A stretch of 6,236 bases of DNA from an uncultured Oscillospiraceae bacterium. Its GTDB lineage: Bacteria > Bacillota > Clostridia > Oscillospirales > Oscillospiraceae. The stretch spans positions 1 through 6,236 of the forward strand of contig CAAERF010000089.1 of assembly GCA_900758315.1 (NCBI GenBank), read 5' to 3'. Of the stretch, positions 1 to 5,369 are shown piece by piece; positions within the stretch are counted from its first letter, which is position 1; every line of letters begins with the position of its first letter. A program made the translations under genes and the position numbers. The notes beneath the pieces were generated by a model. The model did no database searches and was not told the origin of the DNA. It saw only the letters and a program-made list of their open reading frames with translations.

Positions 1-50
1 ATAAACCCCCATTTCCGCCTGTTCCGCGCGTGTCTGTAGTAATCCATGTG

Positions 51-90
51 GTCAAAAAACGCTTCCCGACAAAAAAGACGGGAAGCGTTT
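51..90 (-). terminator. Intrinsic terminator of the minus-strand zinc-ribbon gene
   Basis: A perfect 12-bp inverted repeat (AAACGCTTCCCG at 57-68 and CGGGAAGCGTTT at 79-90) encloses a 10-base A-rich loop. Read on the minus strand, the hairpin runs directly into a T tract (the A run at 54-59), which is the classic intrinsic terminator form. It lies about 20 bases beyond the stop codon of the 109-723 gene. On the plus strand the hairpin is followed only by GTTTCTGCATTT, so termination in that direction would be weaker. Confidence 0.85.
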
Positions 91-108
91 CTGCATTTAT
101 CAGCTGAC

Positions 109-723
109 TTATCCAAAGAAATACTGTTTCATATCTGAGATGCTGCCGTCCATATCGCAGAGCCACTCGTAATCAGAGAGGCAGTTCCGGCAGTGTGCAA
201 TTACATCAAATCCACCGGGTGAATGCCAGCTGTCAGCAATGCTCATGATTTCCAATGGTTTTCCGCAGGTCGGGCAAGGTCTGGTTTTCCTTGCCTGACG
301 AGTGGCGCGATCTCGCTGCTCTGTTTCAAGTGCGTCTAAAAGGTTTTGCCAAAGATCTGAATTCGCCTCGTGCTCTGCGTAGTCTTCAAGGTATCGCTGA
401 ATGTCATCGGCAGCCAGCGTGAGAAACTTATCGTCCAGAAGCTGAAGATGACGCTTGATATAATCAGCGATCACCGATGGCATATAGGTTTTCCGGCCCA
501 TCGCATATCGCATTGCCGACAGCAGGATCAGCCGAAAGTCAGGGTCAGAAATCGGCGCAAGCATGTCATGCGGAAAAAGAAAAAACTCCTTGCCATTATT
601 CATGAATACGCGCAGCGGCCGCTGCTCCTCTGTCACCAGATTCAAAAGACTGTTTGACTGATCTTTCAAGTCGTCAACGCTGATTGACGCATAGTCCTGA
701 AAGGGGCTGTTTTCGTCGTTCAT
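109..723 (-). CDS. Hypothetical protein with C-terminal zinc ribbon
   Basis: I do not recognise a named family for this 204-residue protein. The N-terminal half is acidic and mostly helical in appearance. Its centre carries a segment around residues 70-90 (RYAMGRKTYMPSVIADYI) that looks like a conserved motif; similar AMGR-TYMP segments occur, from memory, in phage- or mobile-element-type hypothetical proteins. The C-terminal part has two CxxC pairs (C150/C153 and C178/C181) that should bind one zinc ion as a ribbon. There is no signal peptide or membrane segment, so it is probably cytoplasmic. The ATG start is supported by GGGAGG (complement of 731-736) seven bases upstream. The gene stands alone with its own promoter and terminator and diverges from the plus-strand cluster. 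A nucleic-acid or protein-binding role is possible but unproven. Confidence 0.8.
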   Translation of the reverse strand: MNDENSPFQDYASISVDDLKDQSNSLLNLVTEEQRPLRVFMNNGKEFFLFPHDMLAPISDPDFRLILLSAMRYAMGRKTYMPSVIADYIKRHLQLLDDKFLTLAADDIQRYLEDYAEHEANSDLWQNLLDALETEQRDRATRQARKTRPCPTCGKPLEIMSIADSWHSPGGFDVIAHCRNCLSDYEWLCDMDGSISDMKQYFFG

Positions 724-767
724 TCTCTAACCTCCCGTTCCATTCGTCCTCGTTGCAAGGTGTTGGC

Positions 768-796
768 ATTGTAGCTCTGATTGTCCGAAGATTCAA
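768..796 (-). promoter_or_regulatory. Promoter for the minus-strand zinc-ribbon gene
   Basis: Read on the minus strand, TTGAAT (complement of 791-796) is followed after exactly 17 bases by TACAAT (complement of 768-773). This is a good sigma-A-type match. Transcription would start near 761, leaving a short leader of about 38 bases that includes the GGGAGG ribosome binding site. Confidence 0.55.
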
Positions 797-950
797 GTAT
801 TTTGTTCGCAGAGGCAAAAAGAAACAATGACATTCTGTTGAGAACCGCAGATCAAATTCTGCATCGCAATAAGCAAAGAATACGCACTGTACGCAGTATG
901 TGGCAATCGCTCCGGATAGACGGCTAGAACTCTACACACGCTTTGTTTCC

Positions 951-979
951 TTGCTTTTCGCGCCCCAATATGCTATCAT
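951..979 (+). promoter_or_regulatory. Extended -10 promoter of the macro/Nmad3 cluster
   Basis: TTGCTT at 951-956 and TATCAT at 974-979 are separated by 17 bases. TG at 971-972 stands one base before the -10 box, giving an extended -10 of the form TGCTATCAT. Transcription would begin near 985 and leave an untranslated leader of about 130 bases before the first supported start at 1118. It is the only clear promoter upstream of the genes from 1118 to 3532. Confidence 0.7.
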
Positions 980-982
980 ACA

Positions 983-1000
983 AAATAACGATAAATAACG
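983..1000 (+). repeat. Ten-base-period direct repeat at the transcription start
   Basis: The octamer AAATAACG occurs at 983-990 and again at 993-1000, one helical turn apart, overlapping the expected start point of the 951-979 promoter. It could be an operator for a repressor that contacts one face of the DNA. It is short and AT-rich, so chance is also possible. Confidence 0.3.
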
Positions 1001-1021
1001 CCGTCAAGTGTTGAAATAAGC

Positions 1022-1075
1022 CTTGGCAGTATAGCTGTGATGAATTGAATGCTCTGCCAAGCGGCAGAGCATTTT
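1022..1075 (+). promoter_or_regulatory. Attenuator-like leader: terminator hairpin with competing pairing
   Basis: ATGCTCTGCC (1049-1058) and GGCAGAGCAT (1063-1072) form a perfect 10-bp stem with an AAGC tetraloop. An extra A-T pair (1048 with 1073) extends it, and a short T run (1072-1075) follows. It lies between the promoter and the first gene, so it would terminate or attenuate the operon. Upstream, CTTGGCAG (1022-1029) is perfectly complementary to CTGCCAAG (1054-1061), which includes most of the terminator's left arm, so the two pairings exclude each other. The hairpin is seen directly; the switch is inferred. The U tract is short and the antiterminator stem is weaker than the terminator, so an inducing event such as ribosome stalling or a ligand would be needed. 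Confidence 0.55.
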
Positions 1076-1117
1076 GCATATCAGTACACAGAGAGTCGTG
1101 TTAGAGAGGAAATGGGT

Positions 1118-1324
1118 ATGGCAAGAATTATTCGGAACGCAATCAGGTGCAAGAAATGTGGAGACATTATCGAGAGCCAAACCGTCCACGATTTCAAATT
1201 TTGCAGCTGCGGAGCATGTGCCGTAGATGGCGGGCACGATTATCTTCGCAGATGCGGCAATCTTGAAGATTGGGAGGAACTGTCCAAAGCTGAAAGAGTG
1301 GAGGACAACAGTGTATTGAACTGA
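1118..1324 (+). CDS. Small zinc-ribbon protein, DUF7695-like
   Basis: This encodes a 68-residue cytoplasmic protein. Probable zinc ligands are C11 and C14 (CKKC) with C29 and C31 (CSC), followed by the segment GGHDYLRR at 38-45. I recognise this pattern as a small protein family widespread in Firmicutes, which I believe is DUF7695; its function is unknown. The start at 1118 is chosen because AGAGGA (1105-1110) stands seven bases ahead of it. The in-frame ATG at 1112 is too close to that site. The in-frame ATG at 1049 lies inside the terminator hairpin and has no ribosome binding site. It is the first gene of the plus-strand series and ends 29 bases before the macro-domain gene, so co-transcription is likely. 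Confidence 0.8.
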   Translation: MARIIRNAIRCKKCGDIIESQTVHDFKFCSCGACAVDGGHDYLRRCGNLEDWEELSKAERVEDNSVLN

Positions 1325-1353
1325 TTTTCAATTATTAGATTGGTGGTGAAACG

Positions 1354-2343
1354 ATGCCCCTTATCATTGTTCGCAATGACATCACGAAAATGAGCGTGGA
1401 CGCCATCGTCAACGCGGCGAAGGAATCTCTGCTGGGCGGTGGCGGCGTGGATGGCTGCATCCACCGTGCGGCGGGGCCGGAGCTGCTCCAAGAGTGCCGG
1501 ACGCTGGGCGGCTGCCGGACCGGCGAGGCCAAGATTACAGGCGCGTACCGCCTGCCGTGCAAATATGTGATCCACACCGTCGGCCCTGTGTGGAACGGCG
1601 GTAAGTACGGTGAGCGGGAAAAGCTCGCCTCCTGCTATCGCTCAAGCCTTGCGCTGGCGAAGGAGCACGGCTGTGAGACGGTGGCATTTCCGCTGATCTC
1701 CTCCGGCGTTTTCGGCTATCCCAAGGATCAGGCGCTCCGCGTAGCGGTGGACGCCATCAGCGAATTTCTGGCTGAGAACGACATGACGGTGTACATCGTC
1801 ATTTTCGACCGCGCAGCGTACCAGATCGGCAGCAAGCTGTTCGCGGATATCGCCGCCTACATCGACGACCACTATGTGGATGCCCACACCGATTCCCGCC
1901 GGGAGCGGATGCGCCGGATGGGCGTCGTTGAAAACCGGATGCTGACCGCCTACGAGGAAGCGCCCATGGCGGCCTCCGGGCTGGACGAGGCGCTTGCGCA
2001 TCTGGATGCCGGATTTTCGGAGACGCTGTTGAAGCTCATCGACCGCAGCGGCAAAAAGGACGCCGAGGTCTACAAAAAGGCCAACGTGGATCGCAAGCTG
2101 TTCTCGAAGATCCGCAACAACCCGGACTACAAGCCCTCCAAGCCCACGGCGGTGGCCTTCGCCATCGCGCTGGAGCTGAGCCTGCCGGAGACCCGCGACC
2201 TCATCGCCCGCGCGGGATACGCGCTGAGCCCCAGCAGCAAGTTTGATGTCATTATTGAGTATTTCATCATGCAGCGGGACTACGACATTTTCAAGATCAA
2301 CGAGGCACTGTTTGCGTTCGACCAGAGTCTGTTGGGGGCGTGA
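1354..2343 (+). CDS. Macro-domain ADP-ribose hydrolase/binder with C-terminal HTH-like region
   Basis: Residues 1-170 form a macro domain of the MacroD/YmdB type, which binds ADP-ribose and in many members hydrolyses O-acetyl-ADP-ribose or ADP-ribose on acidic residues. Visible motifs are NDIT (8-11), the LLGGGGVDG loop (26-34) with D33, H37, GEAKIT (57-62), IHTVGP (73-78) and the phosphate loop SSGVFGYP (116-123). The usual NAAN motif reads NAAK (20-23), so the Asn often used in catalysis by MacroD proteins is Lys here. After a charged linker (about 175-215), residues 217-329 resemble an XRE-like helix-turn-helix unit ([14 protein letters not shown] near 241-254) seen at the end of many Clostridial macro proteins; it may bind nucleic acid or a partner. 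A GGTGGTGA ribosome binding site (1342-1349) precedes the ATG. The full length (329 residues) appears intact. Probably cytoplasmic. Confidence 0.9.
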   Translation: MPLIIVRNDITKMSVDAIVNAAKESLLGGGGVDGCIHRAAGPELLQECRTLGGCRTGEAKITGAYRLPCKYVIHTVGPVWNGGKYGEREKLASCYRSSLALAKEHGCETVAFPLISSGVFGYPKDQALRVAVDAISEFLAENDMTVYIVIFDRAAYQIGSKLFADIAAYIDDHYVDAHTDSRRERMRRMGVVENRMLTAYEEAPMAASGLDEALAHLDAGFSETLLKLIDRSGKKDAEVYKKANVDRKLFSKIRNNPDYKPSKPTAVAFAIALELSLPETRDLIARAGYALSPSSKFDVIIEYFIMQRDYDIFKINEALFAFDQSLLGA

Positions 2344-2352
2344 GGAAGATAA

Positions 2353-3159
2353 ATGAAAATTATACTCAGTCGAAAAGGATTTGATTCCGCAAACGGCGGC
2401 ATTGTCAGTCCTATTTTTGAAGATGGTACAATGGTTTCGTTTCCCATTCCCAGCGATGATGAGGATACATATGATTCTCTTTACTACAATGGAATTCAGT
2501 ATTCTCAAATATTGCGAGATCTGCGATATAAGGGCGGAGACCACTGTCATCTGGACCCTGATTTAGATTTAGGGCGACGTAGGGAGCGTATCGACGGATG
2601 GTTCCCCGCATTTGGGCAGCGAAATGCCGCGGCTGCTTACTTGAAGAATATCGGTGTTGCACAGGGAGACATCTTCCTGTTTTTCGGGAATTTTCACTTT
2701 GTGGAATATCAAAACGGGACATACCGATATTTGCAGGATCGTAGTGACTTTTACCGGGGAAAAGACCTCCAGGTGATTTGGGGATACCTTCAGGTTGGAA
2801 AGATCATCTCTGCGCCTGAAGAACAGAGAAAAGTTTGGTGGCATCCGCATTCGTCTAATGGCAGGGCGGACAACTCAACAAATGTGATTTTCAAAGCAGC
2901 AGAAAGACTTTCTTTGGATAAAAGCAAGCCTGGTGCAGGAGTACTGCCCTTTGACAAAAAGCGTGTGCTGACGCTGGAGGGCGCAACAAAAGCAACTTGG
3001 GCGATGAATGAAGTGTACGATACGCAGCACATATACGGAAAGAGAAAGAACGGCGCAAAGGATCCAATAAAGGGATTATACTACGCGGGTATTTGGCAGG
3101 AACTTGGACTGATGGAATCGGATGCCTGCACGGAGTGGGCAAAAAGTATACTTTTATAA
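2353..3159 (+). CDS. Nmad3-like putative nucleotide-modification protein
   Basis: This 268-residue protein opens with SRKGFDSANGG (6-16), followed by SPIFEDGT (19-26), HLDPDL (66-71), GDIFLFFGNF (105-114), WGYLQVG (143-149) and HPH (164-166). I recognise this layout as the Nmad3 family ('nucleotide modification associated domain 3'), predicted from gene context in phages and bacteria to take part in base or nucleotide modification. To my knowledge the biochemical activity is not established. The length appears complete, with no signal peptide or membrane helix. The ribosome binding site GAGGAAG (2342-2348) overlaps the macro gene's stop codon, and the genes are nine bases apart, so the two are almost certainly co-transcribed. 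Third codon positions are clearly richer in A and T than in the flanking macro, VWA and ARH genes, suggesting separate acquisition. Confidence 0.8.
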   Translation: MKIILSRKGFDSANGGIVSPIFEDGTMVSFPIPSDDEDTYDSLYYNGIQYSQILRDLRYKGGDHCHLDPDLDLGRRRERIDGWFPAFGQRNAAAAYLKNIGVAQGDIFLFFGNFHFVEYQNGTYRYLQDRSDFYRGKDLQVIWGYLQVGKIISAPEEQRKVWWHPHSSNGRADNSTNVIFKAAERLSLDKSKPGAGVLPFDKKRVLTLEGATKATWAMNEVYDTQHIYGKRKNGAKDPIKGLYYAGIWQELGLMESDACTEWAKSILL

Positions 3160-3175
3160 CGAGGAGCGTAACACC

Positions 3176-3532
3176 ATGACTTTTATCTGCTACCCCAAAT
3201 GCACCACCTGCCAGAAGGCGCAGAAGTGGCTGGACGAGAACGGCATTTCCTATACATTCCGAGACATCAAAATGGAAAATCCTACTTATGAAGAGCTGTC
3301 TGCGTGGCATCGGCGCAGCGGGCTGCCGCTGAAAAGGTTTTTTAACACCAGCGGTCTGCTATACAAATCTATGGGGCTAAAGGACAAGTTGCCCCAAATG
3401 AGCGAGGACGAGATGCTGAAGCGCCTTGCAGCAGACGGGATGCTGGTCAAGCGCCCGTTACTGGTGGGCGATGATTTCGTGCTGGTCGGCTTCAAAGAAG
3501 CCGAGTGGGAGAGCCGCCTGAAAACCCAATAA
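3176..3532 (+). CDS. ArsC/Spx-like thioredoxin-fold protein
   Basis: This encodes 118 residues of the arsenate reductase-like/Spx superfamily. The N-terminus is a beta strand followed by CTTC (C9 and C12), a redox CxxC as in Spx and many ArsC-like proteins. The KRPLLV segment near residue 90 contains the conserved cis-proline loop, and GFKEAEWE near the end is typical of 'arsenate reductase family' proteins of Clostridia. True arsenate reduction is doubtful because no arsenic genes are nearby; a thiol-redox or Spx-like regulatory role is equally possible. The ATG at 3176 is chosen because GAGGAG (3161-3166) lies nine bases upstream; the longer reading from 3122 would overlap the preceding gene and lacks a good site. 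It follows the Nmad3 gene by 16 bases and is probably its last co-transcribed partner. Confidence 0.85.
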   Translation: MTFICYPKCTTCQKAQKWLDENGISYTFRDIKMENPTYEELSAWHRRSGLPLKRFFNTSGLLYKSMGLKDKLPQMSEDEMLKRLAADGMLVKRPLLVGDDFVLVGFKEAEWESRLKTQ

Positions 3533-3534
3533 AT

Positions 3535-3551
3535 GTCGCCTCGCAGGCGAC
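3535..3551 (+). repeat. Small hairpin after the ArsC/Spx-like gene
   Basis: GTCGCCT (3535-3541) and AGGCGAC (3545-3551) form a perfect 7-bp stem with a three-base loop, two bases after the stop codon. There is no T tract, so it is not a complete intrinsic terminator alone. It may protect the 3' end of the upstream message or act together with the larger hairpin at 3556-3603. Confidence 0.5.
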
Positions 3552-3555
3552 CAAA

Positions 3556-3610
3556 CCCTCCTTCGGATGCGCTACAATGTGAGCACAGACAAACGAAGGA
3601 GGGCTTTTTT
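3556..3610 (+). promoter_or_regulatory. Terminator-like hairpin that buries the VWA ribosome binding site
   Basis: CCCTCCTTCG (3556-3565) and CGAAGGAGGG (3594-3603) are a perfect 10-bp inverted repeat around a 28-base loop. It is followed by C and six T residues and then directly by the VWA start codon. The right arm is also the ribosome binding site (AAGGAGGG). In a transcript coming from upstream, this structure could both terminate transcription and hide the site. A shorter transcript starting inside the loop would lack the left arm and leave the site free. Confidence 0.55.
3573..3578 (+). promoter_or_regulatory. Possible internal -10 box for VWA and ADP-ribosylglycohydrolase genes
   Basis: TACAAT lies in the loop of the 3556-3603 inverted repeat. 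Initiation near 3585 would give a leader of about 26 bases with an unpaired AAGGAGGG site. No convincing -35 box is present at the right distance (3550-3555 reads ACCAAA) and the extended -10 TG is not correctly placed, so this is a weak promoter call. Confidence 0.35.
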
Positions 3611-4246
3611 ATGACGGAATTGGTTTTTATTTTGGATCGCAGCGGCTCTATGGCGGGGCTGGAGACGGACACCATCGGCGGCTTCAACTCCATGATCGAA
3701 AAGCAGAAGTGGGAAGCGGGGGAGGCGCTGGTCTCCACGGTGCTTTTCGCCAACGACAGCACGGTCATCCATGACCGCCTGCCGCTGAGCGAGGTGCCGC
3801 CCCTGACGGAAAAGGAGTATTTCACCTGCGGCTGCACGGCGTTGCTGGATGCCGTGGGCGGCGCCATCCACCACATCGGCAACATCCATAAGTACGCCCG
3901 CCGGGAGGATGTGCCGGAGAAGACGATGTTCATCATCACCACCGACGGCTACGAAAACGCCAGCCGCCGCTACGATTACGAACGTGTGCGCCGTATGATT
4001 GAACGGCAGAAGGAGAAGTACGGCTGGGAGTTTTTGTTCCTCGGCGCGAACATCGACGCGGCCAAGGAGGCGGCGCGCTTCGGCATCGGTGCGGACCGCT
4101 CGGTGAACTACAAGTGCGACGAGGCGGGCACAGCGCTCAATTATGAGGTCATCAGCGAGGCGGTGTGCAGCGTCCGCGCCGCCCGGCCGCTCAGCGCCGA
4201 CTGGAAGCGCCGCATCGACGAGGACGTGCAGAAAAGAGGGAGGTAA
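3611..4246 (+). CDS. VWA-domain (MIDAS) protein
   Basis: A single von Willebrand factor A domain fills this 211-residue protein. The metal-ion-dependent adhesion site is complete: DRSGS (D9, S11, S13), a conserved Thr at about 76 in CTALLDA, and D112 in ITTDG. The rest (EKYGWEFLFLGANIDA at 135-150, then ALNYEVISEAV near 175-185) matches a family common in Clostridia. There is no signal peptide or membrane helix, so it should act inside the cell, likely as a metal-dependent protein-binding scaffold rather than an enzyme. The start at 3611 follows AAGGAGGG (3596-3603) by seven bases; the upstream in-frame ATG at 3533 would encode an unrelated proline- and arginine-rich tail and is rejected. Its stop codon directly follows the ribosome binding site of the next gene, indicating tight coupling with the ADP-ribosylglycohydrolase. 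Confidence 0.9.
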   Translation: MTELVFILDRSGSMAGLETDTIGGFNSMIEKQKWEAGEALVSTVLFANDSTVIHDRLPLSEVPPLTEKEYFTCGCTALLDAVGGAIHHIGNIHKYARREDVPEKTMFIITTDGYENASRRYDYERVRRMIERQKEKYGWEFLFLGANIDAAKEAARFGIGADRSVNYKCDEAGTALNYEVISEAVCSVRAARPLSADWKRRIDEDVQKRGR

Positions 4247-4250
4247 GCGT

Positions 4251-5066
4251 ATGTACGGAGCGATTTTGGGCGACATCGTGGGCAGCCCCTACGAGTTCGA
4301 CTGCAACAACTATAAGGCAAAGGATTTCCCGCTGTTCAGCCGCCGTTCTGACTTCACCGACGATACGGTGATGACGCTGGCGGTAGCGAAGGCGCTGCTC
4401 AGCAGCCGTGGGCAAGACGATACCGCCATCAAAGCGGCACTGGTGCGGGAGATGCAGCAGCTAGGCCGCGCCTACCCTGACCGGGGCTATGGCACCCATT
4501 TTGGCGGCTGGCTCTATGAGGATGACCCGCAGCCATACCAGAGCTACGGCAACGGCAGCGCTATGCGGGTGTCGTCTGCCGCATGGTTGGCAACAGATAT
4601 GGCGGAAACACTGTATCTGGCGCGGCTCACCGCCGAGGTGACCCACGACCACCCGGAGGGCATCAAGGGCGCACAGGCCACCGCCGCGGCCATCTTTCTC
4701 GCCCGCACGGGTCACGACAAAGCGGAAATCAAAGCGTACATGGAGCGCGAATTCGGCTACGACCTCAGCCGAACCTGCGACGAAATTCGTCCCACCTACC
4801 ATCATGTAGAGAGTTGCCAGGAAACCGTACCGCAGGCGATCACCGCATTTTTGGAGAGCCGCGATTTTGAAGACGCTCTCCGCACGGCGGTGTCCCTCGG
4901 CGGAGACAGCGACACCCTCGCCGCCATCACCGGCAGCATCGCTGAGGCATTCTACGGCGTACCGGAGGAACTGCGGCAGGAGTGCCGTCAACGGCTGACA
5001 CCGGAACTGGCAGAAATTCTGTGTGAGTTAGAAAATGCACTTTCTGAAAGCACCCCCAAGACTTGA
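4251..5066 (+). CDS. ADP-ribosylglycohydrolase (ARH family)
   Basis: This 271-residue protein has the full set of ARH family motifs: GAILGDIVGSPYE (3-15), the metal-binding TDDT (36-39), GNGSAMR (100-106), THDHPEGIKGA (131-141) and GGDSDT (217-222). Family members use two divalent metal ions, usually magnesium, to cleave ADP-ribose from arginine, serine or nucleotide-derived substrates such as O-acetyl-ADP-ribose; the substrate here cannot be read from the sequence. Length and motifs indicate an intact cytoplasmic enzyme. The ATG at 4251 follows AGAGGGAGG (4235-4243) by seven bases, and that site lies within the last codons of the VWA gene. A longer reading from 4143 would overlap the VWA gene and is rejected. 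No clear terminator follows; the next signal is a new promoter at 5095. Confidence 0.93.
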   Translation: MYGAILGDIVGSPYEFDCNNYKAKDFPLFSRRSDFTDDTVMTLAVAKALLSSRGQDDTAIKAALVREMQQLGRAYPDRGYGTHFGGWLYEDDPQPYQSYGNGSAMRVSSAAWLATDMAETLYLARLTAEVTHDHPEGIKGAQATAAAIFLARTGHDKAEIKAYMEREFGYDLSRTCDEIRPTYHHVESCQETVPQAITAFLESRDFEDALRTAVSLGGDSDTLAAITGSIAEAFYGVPEELRQECRQRLTPELAEILCELENALSESTPKT

Positions 5067-5094
5067 GCAGCTGGAACCCATCCTGTGAACGAGA

Positions 5095-5123
5095 TTGTCT
5101 TTCGTACCGTACTTTGCTATAAT
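5095..5123 (+). promoter_or_regulatory. Strong extended -10 promoter before the GNAT remnant
   Basis: TTGTCT (5095-5100), a 17-base spacer and a perfect TATAAT (5118-5123), with TG at 5115-5116 one base before the -10 box, make this the best promoter in the window. Transcription would begin near 5130, about 24 bases before the ATG at 5154. Confidence 0.75.
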
Positions 5124-5153
5124 GAAGCAAATTAAGCTTTGTGAGGGCGGAAT

Positions 5154-5369
5154 ATGCAGCTTCGAGAGTATCAACCTTCCGACTGCGCACAGATGGCTGA
5201 ACTTTTTTACCAGACTGTTCACAGCGTGAACGCGAAGGACTACACAAAAGAACAACTGGATGCTTGGGCGACCGGAGAGGTTGATTTACAGGCGTGGGAC
5301 AAGTCTTTTCGGGCTCACGAGACGATCTGCGGGACCGGCTTACAGATTGACAAAACGGAGGACGGCTGA
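5154..5369 (+). pseudogene. Truncated GNAT acetyltransferase (N-terminal remnant)
   Basis: The 71-residue reading frame begins like a GNAT acetyltransferase: LREYQPSDCAQMAELFYQT (3-21), then HSVNAKDYTKEQLDAW and a WDKSF segment near residue 50. Such proteins are normally about 145-160 residues. The match fades after residue 57 (AHETI), and the frame ends with GLQIDKTEDG. The acetyl-CoA-binding motif (Q/RxxGxG) and the whole C-terminal half are missing. The start has a GAGGG-type ribosome binding site (from about 5143) and a strong promoter, so the stub is probably still expressed. Its TGA stop lies in the loop of the downstream terminator, suggesting a deletion that fused the 5' end of the gene to terminator-proximal sequence. 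It should be inactive as an acetyltransferase; a real short protein is a less likely alternative. Confidence 0.7.

Larger units (their letters stand above)
724..1117. other. Divergent intergenic region of about 390 bases
   Basis: No convincing coding sequence is visible here. The left end holds the minus-strand ribosome binding site and promoter. The right end holds the plus promoter, a short direct repeat, an attenuator-like leader and the plus ribosome binding site. Between about 800 and 945 I see only weak short repeats (for example TACGCA at 881-886 and 890-895) and no recognisable RNA gene, insertion sequence or attachment site. Confidence 0.6.

Noticed and set aside
1..47. Possible start of a minus-strand gene at 47 running off the left edge, or the end of a plus-strand gene with a stop at 37-39
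   Set aside because: The minus ATG has no ribosome binding site and lies directly after a terminator. The plus fragment is only 12 codons with no recognisable content. Too little sequence to support either.
881..900. TACGCA repeat and ACTG/CAGT partial palindrome in the divergent intergenic region
   Set aside because: The elements are only 4-6 bases long and have no fixed relation to either promoter; they are compatible with chance.
1049..1117. Leader-region start at 1049 as the true start of the small zinc-ribbon protein
   Set aside because: It lies in the terminator stem without a ribosome binding site, and the extra residues are not part of the family. It is kept only as a possible leader peptide within the attenuator finding.
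1642..2550. Long minus-strand reading frame of 302 codons opposite the macro gene
   Set aside because: It lies opposite a gene with clear macro motifs, is low in sequence complexity (rich in V, G, R and A), and has no matching family. It is a shadow of GC-rich coding sequence.
3176..3532. Arsenic resistance operon
   Set aside because: The ArsC-like protein stands alone without ArsR, ArsB, Acr3 or ArsA homologues nearby, and the CTTC motif is shared with Spx-type proteins, so arsenate reduction cannot be claimed.
3533..3610. N-terminal extension of the VWA protein from the ATG at 3533
   Set aside because: The added residues do not match the family, the start has no ribosome binding site, and the region is occupied by two hairpins. 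The start at 3611 has AAGGAGGG at ideal spacing.
3572..4276. Minus-strand frame of 234 codons opposite the VWA gene
   Set aside because: The plus strand encodes a complete MIDAS motif and has a strong ribosome binding site. The antisense frame is an alanine, valine and arginine-rich shadow.
4461..4991. Minus-strand frame of 176 codons opposite the ADP-ribosylglycohydrolase
   Set aside because: The plus strand holds all ARH motifs; the antisense product has no recognisable features.
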